DNA of 64,000 bases from the NCBI GenBank assembly GCA_949357655.1, contig CASHTG010000021.1:806001-870000 (forward strand), written 5' to 3'. Made by a program: the position numbers and the translations under genes. The notes under the pieces were generated by a model that saw only the letters and a program-made list of their open reading frames with translations, did not search any database and had not been told where the DNA came from. Numbering within the stretch: the first letter of the stretch is position 1; each line of letters opens with the position of its first letter. This document shows, in pieces, positions 22,394-32,144 of the stretch. The DNA comes from Parascedosporium putredinis (taxonomy: Eukaryota > Ascomycota > Sordariomycetes > Microascales > Microascaceae).

Positions 22394-23977
22394 TTAGTCC
22401 TCATCATCGGTATTTTTCAATGGCGGTTCGGCGAGGAAGATGGGCGGTAAATCGTCCGGACTGCGGCCGTTTCTGTAAAGCCACAACCGACTAAGGTCCT
22501 TGACTTTGATCTCCCTTTTATGGTCGATTGCCTCTCCGTTGCCGTGGACGTCGACTCCATCCAGAATATCACCGCTACCGAATCCGTCGTTGCCGAGCCA
22601 GCTCATCGCGAACGCCTCCCTTGAATTCCTCGAAACGTCTCCTTCCATTCCGACTTGCACGATGCTGTCCATGAACTCGTTGCTCTCAGCCGCCCCCAAG
22701 AATTTCCCCGACTTCGCATCCCTTTCGAGCGGAAACATGCCGTCAAGGTAGTGCTGGCAAAATTGGTGGCCGCCGCGTTTTGATGGGCGAATGAACAATC
22801 TTCCAATAAATCTGGGAACTGTTTTCGCGGCCAGCGAAGATGTCGCGAAATGTAGGACGCCCCATAGCGCTACGAAATCCGTTGTATGGGCGTAGTGCTC
22901 GACATGGGCGATGGCGCGGTCGTGAGCTGCCGACTTGGTCTGGATCGATGTCATCGAGTTTCTCTTATTCTGGCTTGGCAATCCTTCGGGAAAGTTCTCC
23001 AATGATGGAGAGCCGGCAGGCGACGAGGACTGCGTGATAGTCGTCGTCATGGTTTCCACTGCAATTGTCGGATCTTGCTTCGCCAGCTGCTGGGACACCA
23101 TGTGTCGGTGGGGATTGTTGAAGTGATTAGCGGCATTGCCAAAAGTATATACCTCGAGCTTGGAGAGAAGGTCTTGTGGCAGCTCCTGCAAAATCCAGTC
23201 CACCACCAGACCACCCTCTATCCCTCCTTGGGAATGCAGAATGAGCACAACTTTAGAAAGGCTTGGATCATATAATTTCTCCTTCACGATCCGATAACAG
23301 ACGCGAGTGTCGAAGGTGGCATAACCCAAGTTGCGTTGAATGAGGCACTCGATAACGTCAAACAAAACCCCCACGTCCGGTTGTGGATCCCTAATATAGG
23401 CCGCTTGAAGGTGAGGGCAAGACGGTTGAGATTACTCCGGAGCCAGTGTTCCCTAGATCTTGTCAGAGGTGGCAAAACTCACGAGGCAACCAGTGTGCAT
23501 TCTCCTCAGTCACTTACCCGACACCGACACCGTTGACGAAAATCCACTGTTCATGAGCATGCTCAGGCCGAGCCGGGGCGTATTTCTCACACGAAGTATA
23601 GGTTATTGCCCCTGTTCCATTGAGCAGAGCACATATGGCTCCATTTAGCGTGAGGAACGCGCCGATTGCTGCGACCGAAAGCCAGACTGGTAAAATCAGA
23701 GCCAAAGGTAGGCCTACGATGAACGAAAACTGCAGGACGAACAGAATGCCGTGGACGGCGAGACACCAGAGGTTTTGAGGCGTTGGCGAGAGTTCACTAA
23801 GATTTCCGGAGTCATAAGGTCGAAGCGGAATAAATAGCCAAGGAATCGCCCAGAGATAGCGGAAGAAGTTGTATATATCCCAGGTCATTAGCCTCCAGGG
23901 TTGGTCGGTGTAGCTGTAGTTGACAACCGCACTGCCCCCAGTTGAGAGCCGACGAAAATTGGCTTATATTTCTCCAT
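22394..23977 (-). CDS. Membrane-associated alpha/beta hydrolase (lipase-like), uncharacterised
   Basis: Start ATG 23977 (MEKYKPIFVGSQLG), intron 23453-23517 (GTAAGT...TAG). A hydrophobic N-terminal third has about two membrane segments (VHGILFVLQFSFIVGLPLAL, LPVWLSVAAIGAFLTL). The soluble part follows, with a nucleophile elbow in VVLILHSQGGIEGGLV (GXSXG-like, HSQGG) after a segment GYATFDTRVCYRIVKEK. A Ser-rich insert and a long C-terminus with a candidate catalytic His in VEHYAHTTDFVALWG come after it. Two single-base losses are needed, both in C5 runs of the plus strand (23935-23939 and 23368-23372); counting them, the exons total 1521 bases, 507 codons. The fold assignment rests on the elbow motif; substrate and location are not known, though the hydrophobic N-terminus suggests an organelle membrane. 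Confidence 0.75.
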
Positions 23978-25040
23978 TATTGCGTCTGCATCGTGGAAAG
24001 TTAGTTACTATCGTAGCATGTTTGAGATGATCCCGCTTTGAATGTTGACTGCGAGAAGAGAATGAGAAGAAGGAGCACAACGTAAAGAGTGACGGCACAT
24101 TGGAACACTTTTAAGAACGAAGGAACAGAGTATTAGGCATACTTACGTCCATGTTTGCCATGTTTCTTGGCGAGACAATAACAATGGAATACCCATAAAA
24201 CCAGGTCTCGCACCTTTGGGCCAGCCCATGGAGAGGGAGCGCAATGGAAATGAGGCAGGGCCTATGGGGACAGGACAGGGCCTATGGACACGGCACCCCA
24301 TGCTGCCAGTATGAAAAGGGGGATGTCGCTTCCCTTTTTTCATTCTTGTTTTGGCACCACCATCTCTTGCGTCAAGCGTCGGTATTCCTGAGATGTAGTA
24401 TCCCAACGAGACAAATAAATCGTCGAGTGGTGTATAACAGTGTCTGAGTTAATGGCCCATTTCGGACGTGACTGGGTTGTCAGATGGCCCATGGAGAGCG
24501 CATGTGATGCAGCCCTCCCCGTGGTCCATGGTGGGCAGCGTGCAAGTTGGTTGTCTCATCTTTCGGCCCCAACGAATCGTCTAAGGTAACGATGTATCAA
24601 GCATACGGTAAGAAAAACGAGATCCTGCATCGCGGGTAGAAGATCGTCTGCCAAGGGCTCGGCGATGATGAGATTTCGCCTTGGAACACGGCATCTTGAA
24701 AGAGTTAACCAGGCTTGTCGAGCATGAACAGACGTTAGAGGGTGAAGGTTGAGGGAATCAAAGGTGGATCAATTGATGTGGTTGGGAGAGCTCGGTGAGG
24801 AAGGATAGCGTTGTGCGGGGTAAACCCCTGTCCTGTCCTGGGCGGGTCTCTGTGTGCTCCAAAAGTGAAGGTATTCTACTATCGGGGTAGTCTGGCCACC
24901 CCAGTTTTCGTGTGACGTGTTGAATAATCCGCTGCAAGGTGCCCGCTCGATGTCATCGCGCGGGAGAAAAGCTTCCAGACGAGGCACTACAGAGAGGCTA
25001 CATTTGTTGAAGCTCACTTAAGGCCGCCTACCTTTCCGCA
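23978..25040. promoter_or_regulatory. Divergent promoter region, hydrolase (-) and RINT1 (+)
   Basis: About 1.06 kb separates two divergent start codons. It includes a short direct repeat (ACAGGGCCTATGG twice around 24255-24292) and a TCAATTGA palindrome at 24769-24776. Promoter function is inferred only from the divergent arrangement. Confidence 0.5.
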
Positions 25041-27535
25041 ATGGCCGACACATCTAGTTCTCCGAGTCACCCATACGATGATTCCTTGGATCTGCGGGTC
25101 GAGGATTATCTTGACGACAAGCTTCAGTCAACAACTGATCTCGACACTCTCGATGAGCTTCTGGCGAAGGTGGAACTGCAGCAAACCCAACTCCAATCAC
25201 AGCTCGATGATGCGGCGAAAGAGCTCGAGGATGTGAAACGCAACGCTAGCAACCGCCAAGAGTCTCTCGCCTCTCAAATCCGCGAATTCCAGAGCCTGCA
25301 GCAGAGCATCGATGTCCGCGTCCGGGTGGCCGCCGAGTCCGACGCACCGAACGAAGCGATTCAGCGCTTACAAGTACCTATGAAGAAGCTCCGGGCGGTC
25401 AAAATCGTCCAAAAATATCTCGAGCTCCTCCAGGATGTCGATAAGTTACGGGCCGAGGCCCGCTCCACCTCCCCGAAAGTCCCAAGGCTGCCCTCCAGCC
25501 ATATACGAAGCTTCGCAAACTTGCTATCCGACTACGCGAGCTCCAGGAGCCTGCAGATGACGCAGCAGTACATCTCGTGACGCACGTTACGATCGTAACT
25601 GACCTACTTTGGGACGAGATGAAGAAAACCATGTCTAAGGAGATGGAAGCGGTGCTGAGCGCTCGAGGCTGGCCGAATAAAATCGACCCTGCCCATGCCG
25701 AGATGGACGACGAGTGGTTGCTTTGTTTCGACAAACTCCTTGATCTACAGCTTCCGGAACTCTTATACAGTGATACCGTGATACCCCTCCTGCCGATTGA
25801 TGTCATGTGCGGCCTCTTCGTCTCCGAGTTTCGATTCCATTTCCTTAGCGACAAGCCCACCAGCAATCCACTAAGCATCAACACACACTGCCTTCCCTGG
25901 TTTCTTGCTCTCCTACACAAATGGGAGGACTTCTTCAGTGATAATCTTGGACCGTCCCTGGCTGAGAAATTCCGCGATACCGTTGCTGCAGACCGTATTG
26001 TCTACGTTGACCCTATGTGCGCTCTCATCACGTCGATGCTACCCGTATTGCGGGAAAAGTTGAAGATTACCATACGCGAGGCCGTCAAGACCCCAACATT
26101 CCTAAGTAGCCTAGTAGGCCAACTGATGGACTTTGATGACAATATTCGATCAAACTTCAATTATGATACCGGTGCACCTGGCGGCTGGGGTGGCCTCACG
26201 GCCGAGGTTCTGGATGAATGGTTTGAACCGTGGTTCCAAGCTGAGAAACAGTTTGCCTTGGAGCGGTTCCGTGCCATCATGGACTCTGCAGACGCTAGAA
26301 ACATGGATTACAATTACGGCGGTCTAGGCAAGACGAAGCCAACCCATGGCGCTACTCGGGTTACCGACCTGCTGAGGTCCGTGACCTCACAGTACCGTCG
26401 TGTCCCGAAATTCAAGCACAAGCTACGGTTTTTGATTGGAATCCAGCTTGACGTTTTGGACGAGTTCCACGACAGGCTACGCGGCTCACTCGAAGCCTAT
26501 GGTGCAATCAACTCTGCCGTCGGCAGAACTTTACACGGCGTCACAAAGGAGCAGATCGCCGCTCTTGAGGGAACGGGCCAGCTTGAAACATTGTGCAAGG
26601 TGTTTGGGAGTTCAGACCATATCATTGCAACCCTGACGGATTGGAGTAACGAGGAATTTTTGTCAGTCTGTGGGATCAGCTACAGTCAAGGTCTAAGACT
26701 TCGGACGAGCAGCGTGTGCTGTCCGGGGAGATCAGCTACGAGGAGGTCAAGGACAGGACCTCTAGCGCTATAGGCTCGAATACGGGTGATGGTGGCCTAT
26801 TTGACGAGACGATCGCTGCATATACGCTTCGGCGCAAGGCCGCGCGCGATTATATCGAAGCAGCCCTTGTTGACTCTCAAAACAAGGCATTCCGCGCATA
26901 CCTTAGTCGGACTCACTGGACCCCTGCATCAGAAGATCATGCTATAGGTTGGTGTTGTGCCCGTCTATCTCTGTGGAGCGCGTCCGGTGCTAATAGCTTT
27001 GACAGACCCGAGCCAGCTCACTATCACAGCCCAGCTCGACGAGCCGCTACGAGTGAGTTACCCAGCCATACCCTTTTCCCGTTAAAGGGATAGTCTCATG
27101 TTGACACACATTTAGATTCTTAAACGCAACCTTGACTTCCTCACTCGGGCGTTGGGGACCGCCCCTTTACGAAGGGTCTGGCGTCACACTCTCGAGAAAC
27201 TCCAAGACACTCTGTGGTCGGATATCCTCACAAGACAGAGCTTTACCGCTCTCGGGGCCGCCCAATTCACACGTGATCTAGATGCGATCTGCAGCTTGGT
27301 CGAGAAAACGATCCCTGGCAGCTCATCGGCCCTGGGGAATGTGCTTGAGGGAACCAAACTGCTTAGTCTCCCTGTAGTGGCCCAAGAGGGTGGACTGACT
27401 TTGAAAGAAGCCACTGATAGAGTGTTCACCGATAACGCTGCAGCGAAGAGTGTTCTAGAGCAACTGGATATCGAACTTCTATCCCCAGCGAATGCTCGCC
27501 ACATCTTGCAGAAGCGAGTTGAAAATGTAGAGTAA
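25041..27535 (+). CDS. RINT-1/TIP20 family vesicle-tethering protein (Dsl1/NRZ complex)
   Basis: RINT-1/Tip20 proteins tether Golgi-derived COPI vesicles at the ER as part of the Dsl1/NRZ complex. Exons are 25041-26947, 27006-27052 and 27116-27535; introns are 26948-27005 (TGCTAATAG branch) and 27053-27115. The N-terminus is acidic and coiled-coil-like (LDTLDELLAKVELQQTQLQS). The body has the family's helical signatures, such as PLLPIDVMCGLFVSEFRFHF, SVTSQYRRVPKFKHKLRFLI and DVLDEFHDRLRGSLEAY. The C-terminus (LDFLTRALGTAPLRRVWRHT) ends LQKRVENVE. Two single-base losses are needed, at about 25464-25466 (C run) and in the T5 run 26657-26661; counting them, exons total 2376 bases, 792 codons. 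The 47-base middle exon (DPSQLTITAQLDEPLR) is easily missed. Confidence 0.88.
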
Positions 27536-27894
27536 CCGGCCACCATGAGGGGAGGGGCTTCGTTACTTTCCACGGAGTTTTCAGCGCCTCAACGTTTGTC
27601 CCCCTCAGATTAGAATGAGATGGTGGAGGGGAGTGGGTGCGAAAACAATCATTCATAGACTTAGATACCGCACAGCGCATACTTTCTGTTTCAGTTTGGA
27701 TTATATTTTGGTTCGAACCTAGGTAGATCTTTGTTTGGGGAAATGAGCCTCGACAAACCCCTCGTTATGGAAAACAGATGATGAAAAGATTCTTTTCTCC
27801 AGACCATTCTGATCTAATTCCCGAAGGGGAGATAGGATCTAAACAAATACACGGTAGAAAGGGAATGGGTATTGCGAGAACGTGTAACTGAACT
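27536..27894. other. Convergent spacer between RINT1 and the carrier gene
   Basis: This is a short AT-rich 3'-to-3' spacer with no gene seen. Confidence 0.6.
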
Positions 27895-28910
27895 CTAGTT
27901 GATCGCCCTCATCGTCATCTCTACAACCGCGAATGTGCCCGCGCTGACGGGCATGGCCCTCAGCAGCGTGGGGCCAATGCCTCTCCAGAAACCCCTTGCA
28001 CCCTCAGTCCTGAAGGTCTGCGCGATGCAGTCCCTCGTGGTCTTGTACTTCCTGTTTTCACCGAATCCGTCGGTCTGCATCTTGCTCTTCACGACATCGA
28101 AGGGGTAGCTGCCAAGCCACAGCACCTCTCCGGCGAGACCACCGTAAAAGGCAACGCGGTAGCTGGGGATATCCTTCCTTTCGATGGCGTTGCGCCTGGC
28201 ATCGGCGTTCATGAGATACTCGAAACTCAAGAACCAGAATCCGTATGCGAAGGCCTCTCGCCAAATGGTGATGGCCTCGCCGCGGTAGATACCCTTGAGG
28301 GCGCCATCGTGCGCGCTGAGCTTTCGCACACAGTCTAGCGGGCCGGAGTAGAGACGATTGGCACCGTGGGGTTGCGTCTGTAGCCTGATGCGGACGTGCT
28401 CAATAGGGCCGGAGAGGAAGGAGTTGGCAACACCGGCAAAGGCGCCGGCGGCGAAGTACTGGCCGTAGGAGAGGGTGGGTGATTGCCCTTCGGCGGCGTT
28501 GCGTTGCTCGAACCAGCGGCGTGCCTGGTGGAAAGCACCAAACTGGATGGAGACACAAGCGCCGATTCCGAGAAGAGGCGTGAGAGTACCTTTGTAGAAG
28601 GCGAGAGCACCCTCCGTCTTGTAGATGGAGGTGGCGGCCGAGAGGGCCGAGGGTACTGGTTGGAGGTCTGTAAGCGGACCTTGACGATGTCAAACGGCTG
28701 GCCTGAGTACGAGTTAGCGTTTCTCGTATATCCTTGAGTTGCACACAGGGCGGGGATGATAACTGAAAAATTATATATATATATATATATAATAGGAAGA
28801 AACCTACCGATGAGAACTTGGGCCACACCTCCAACGGCGCCGGCGAAAAGGTCCTTGGCGGTCTGGAGGGCAGTTTGCTTGCCCTCCGGTTCCGGAAGAG
28901 ACTCAGTCAT
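27895..28910 (-). CDS. YMC1: Mitochondrial carrier family protein, Ymc1-like
   Basis: Inner-membrane solute carrier (SLC25 family). Exon 1 is 28808-28910 (MTESLPEPEGKQTALQ), the intron is 28703-28807, and exon 2 is 27895-28702. Three tandem repeats each carry the PX[DE]XX[KR] signature: GQPFDIVKVRLQTS, SGPIEHVRIRLQTQ and SYPFDVVKSKMQTD. The start DLFAGAVGGVAQVLIGQPFD resembles yeast Ymc1/Ymc2 and acylcarnitine-type carriers, so the substrate (glycine or other organic acids versus carnitine) is not decided by sequence. One base is missing near 28650 (NQYP then SALSAATSIYKTEGA); counting it, exons total 912 bases, 303 residues. The intron contains a TA dinucleotide run at about 28771-28791. Confidence 0.88.
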
Positions 28911-29481
28911 GTTGTCGGAGCCCGTACCCCTCCTGGGTTACAAGGGCGGCAGATGTGAGGGGCGCCGTAAGATGGGATGAGTCCGGGGCGGAGTACGAGA
29001 GATTTACGAACGGATGGGTGAAATATAGAACGAGGTCGAATGGCCTGGAGCACTAGAATATGAGAGGAATTTTAAGATTTTGTCTCTCCTTCTGCGATAA
29101 GAAAAGCGAGGGGTACCTGCATTGGTTGTTATTAACCCGAAGCGTCTTCGGTCCTCTGATGGCGTGCTGGTGCCAAGGGCAAGCTATTGAGGCATATCCA
29201 TTGATGCATTACCTCTTTAAGAACACTTTATGTATTTGTCGGGGGATATATCGGTGTCTCTTAGCGCCCTCGAGCGCCACCCTCGACAGAAGCAGAGACC
29301 CCGTTCAAGCCAAGGGTGAGCTGTGTTTGGATTAGAGGGTGTCCAAAGTTATAATCTACTTTGTCAAATCAATTTCGAGAGGGCTCAATGGTTTTGACTG
29401 GTTTGGCTCCTCTCCCTGCTGGTGTCTGTGCGACAGAGCTAGCCTGTTTATACTCTGTTAACATGCTCAATGCACAATCTG
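28911..29481. other. Spacer between the carrier gene and the tRNA gene
   Basis: This is the promoter side of the minus-strand carrier gene. No further gene was recognised. Confidence 0.5.
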
Positions 29482-29568
29482 GGTTGAGTGGCGCAATGGT
29501 AGCGCGTTGCTTTCCGGTCTTCACTTGGAAGTTGGCAAAGGTTCTGGGTTCGAGTCCCAGCTTGATCG
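29482..29568 (+). tRNA. tRNA-Arg (anticodon CCG) with a 15-base intron
   Basis: The full cloverleaf can be drawn. The acceptor stem is GGTTGAG with CTTGATC (G-T pairs allowed) plus discriminator G. The D arm is GCGC-AATGGTA-GCGC. The anticodon stem is TTGCT with GGCAA, and the loop carries CCG at 29514-29516. The variable loop has five bases, and the T arm is CTGGG-TTCGAGT-CCCAG. The intron 29518-29532 lies at the canonical position one base 3' of the anticodon. Mature length is 72 bases before CCA addition. CCG decodes the CGG arginine codon. Confidence 0.95.
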
Positions 29569-29571
29569 ACT

Positions 29572-29577
29572 CTTTTT
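29572..29577 (+). terminator. RNA polymerase III terminator of the tRNA gene
   Basis: A run of six T residues lies three bases after the tRNA 3' end, as expected for Pol III. Confidence 0.85.
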
Positions 29578-30019
29578 TGCACTTTTTGTTCCACATCGGT
29601 ATTGCCAACAGAAGCACGATTGTGAATTAAGCCCTTTCTATTTGTTTGAAATAACGAAATTTTACAAGGAAAGCAAAACTCCTTCTGCAACGAGATGGGT
29701 GGGCCAGTCCCCTTGGTAATAAAAGCCGAACTACCGAGGTAGTCTAGTGATATTCGCTTATATGTGAGAAGCAGGAGGAATTGAGCCCATATCATCTGGG
29801 GGCGGCATATAAAGACAAGTGCTCGGAGTTGATGCAGTGATGCCAGAGGAGTGAATTTGATCCAGTCGATCGGGGATATTGATTGGCTTTCATTATACAA
29901 AAGGTCTGAGTAGAATAATACATTATAGCAACGACCACATGTGATTTTGATACAGAGAGAGAGACAGTCTTTGATCCAGCTCGTACACGATAGACGCCAC
30001 CACCCTTCTATCCATCCAC
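29578..30019. other. Spacer after the tRNA gene, possible tRNA relic
   Basis: A stretch at about 29735-29790 (GTAGTCTAGTGATATTCGCT and following) resembles the first half of a proline-type tRNA with transitions and a small deletion, but no T arm can be drawn. Nothing else was recognised. Confidence 0.3.
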
Positions 30020-31800
30020 TTAGACAGATGAGTAAACAGCGGTTACGAGTCCGCCGCATTCCACCTTTTGTTCCGCGCTCACCTTCCTTCCCTTTCCGTT
30101 ATCTAGCCTTACGGTTCGTTTAGGAGCGAGTTGCAACCTCTGGTCACCGCCCGCAACCAAGGCATCGTCGGTATTCCGCGTCGAGGAATCAAGGCCGGCA
30201 ATATAGGTAGGGGCATTGAGGTTGGTTCGCTTGCCAGTTCCCAGTTGGTACTGCTCATTGCCACCCCAGAAAAGCACGTCACCGCCGTGGTTGACTCCGT
30301 CACGCGAGCGACGCGCAGAGGCTTTGGCATCCATCACGGCGCAGACGTGAGTGGTCCCGGCGGAGAGGTGAGAGATCTTGACGGGAGCGAGCTTGTTTGT
30401 TGACTCGTCGAATTCAAAGACAGATGAGAGAGACTTGACCTTGACGGGCTGGGAGGCCGCATGCACGAATTTGCCACCTCCAAGGGTCCCAAAGAGACCA
30501 CTTCCACAGGCCCAAACGTCAAAGGTCTGGGGAGGACTGTCCTTGGCAGCGGGGGCCACAGTCCCCGAGGTGAGAACTTTAGTAGCGTCAACCGTGAAAA
30601 AGGTAGTCATACCACCGGCTGCGATGGAGGTCGCGCGGGGAACGTAGTTGGTTTTGTTGTAAAGTTTATCGAGCTGAACCTCGACGGGGGTGTCTACATA
30701 TTGATGTCCCCGGCTGGTTGCGAAGCCAAGTTGGCCGTATATATTGTCACCAAACACAAAGACCTTACCAGTCTTGGATAGAAGAACGGAGTGAAGATCA
30801 CCGGCGGCAATTTGGGTGATTGGGATGTTGGAGAGAGTGGTAAGCTCGTGGGCCTGGTCGTAGTCGCCCGAAGGTCGTGTCTCCCAAGTCAGGCCCGGTA
30901 CGCCGAGCTGGCCCTTGGACGGAAACTCCTGAGTGCTTGCGGCAGCAGAGAAGACGCGGCCCTTGGAGGTGAGCATGATGCAGTGCTCGAGGCCGCTGCT
31001 GACCTCGACGACCTTTTCGCCGCCTTTCAGTGCGGCAGGGGTAATAAGCCTGTAGTTGATAGTCTCAGGTTTGGATGAAGAGCCCCAGAGGGAGCCCTGA
31101 GGGGTGAGCTTTTGGCCGCTCAGCTGGTCTTGGCGAGAAACGGGGACAGAGTAAACGCTACCGTTGGAGGCGAGAGCAAGTACACGGTCAGAAGAAAGAG
31201 CTACCTTGACGAGATCCTTGCCCTGCAAGGTCACGATGGGCTCGGGGTTCGAAATGGAGACTGAAGTTCCCCAGAGCACAAGGTCACCCTTTTCGTTGAT
31301 GGCAGCCCCAACATCAGCTTTAAGCTTCAAATCCCGGAGAACCTGGTCGTCGAAAAAGGAATTCGGTGGGGGTCTTGATAATGGCCTCATTCACGCTGGG
31401 GTCTATGACTTTTCCAGCGTTCGATCCCCAGGCATAAACGCCTGGGTGATCCCAGCTACTCTTGATAGGCGTGTTCTCAAGGCTGGCGGCAGTTGGAAGG
31501 TCGACTGGGGTCACCACTTTAGGCGCCTTCTTGACCTTTTAGGGGCTCGGGCTCCTTTGCGGACCCGTTGAATTTGGGGTAGAGATAGTAGAAGGCGCCA
31601 GCAGAGACACCAAAGGCGGCGAGGAGGCCAAGTACGGGCAGACCATTTCGGGTGGGCTGCTCTCCGGAAAACTCGGGCTGTGGCGGGCCTTCATGCACCA
31701 GCCTTTGAAGACGAGGTTGTGGCCGGAGAGCTCTCCATGTGCTGGCTGGTCGAAGGGGAGCCTGGCGTAACAGCACGCCGCCACGGTGAAGGGAGCTCAT
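30020..31800 (-). CDS. FMP25: RCC1-repeat mitochondrial protein FMP25
   Basis: Yeast Fmp25 is an inner-membrane protein needed for respiratory complex III assembly; the human relative is RCC1L. Start ATG 31800 (MSSLHRGGVLLRQ) opens an Arg-rich presequence followed by one membrane helix (VLGLLAAFGVSAGAFYYLYP). The rest is a beta-propeller of RCC1 repeats: HPGVYAWGSNAGKVID, LHSVLLSKTGKVFVFGDNIY, VWACGSGLFGTLGGG, GDVLFWGGNEQYQLGTG. Two inserted bases explain the frame changes: one A in the run complementary to 31537-31540 (PLK then VKKAPKVVTPVD), and one C in the run near 31366-31372 (IIKTP then NSFFDDQVLRDL). Removing them gives 1779 bases, 593 codons, with no intron. It is divergently paired with COG3 over 344 bases. 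Confidence 0.88.
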
Positions 31801-32144
31801 GCTGATAAGTAAAACGTGGATAGCTGTCCCATCAAGGCGTAAAAGCTATGAGATGGAAGTTTTTGCGACAGCCGAATGAGATGCTGAACAATGAAGCTTT
31901 GTGATGAAAACTCGTGTTATCTCATAGGCGCGTCAAAGCTCGAGGTTGACCAGCTGTGAGCAGCTGCGTCACATGGGACTGGCTTTTGGAGCGGGCCGCC
32001 ACCCCGCAGCCACGATTCCGAGTCGGGGAGCTCCCAAGCAGCGCCCATCCCACCATTTTGGGGAGCTGTCATCAGTCAGTCTCCGACCCTAGAGGAGCCA
32101 GGAACTTTAGCTTTCACTCAGGGGCCCCAGTAGGCTGCGCAAAG
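31801..32144. promoter_or_regulatory. Divergent promoter shared by FMP25 (-) and COG3 (+)
   Basis: Only 344 bases separate the two start codons, so both promoters must overlap here. I see no clear TATA box. Function is inferred from the gene arrangement. Confidence 0.6.

Noticed and set aside
23463..23475. GGTGGCAAA, identical to the yeast Rpn4/PACE element of proteasome promoters
   Set aside because: It lies in the intron of the hydrolase gene, far from RPN3 and RPT3; a chance 9-mer.
27704..27720. GGTTCGAACC palindrome resembling a tRNA box B
   Set aside because: No cloverleaf can be drawn on either strand around it.
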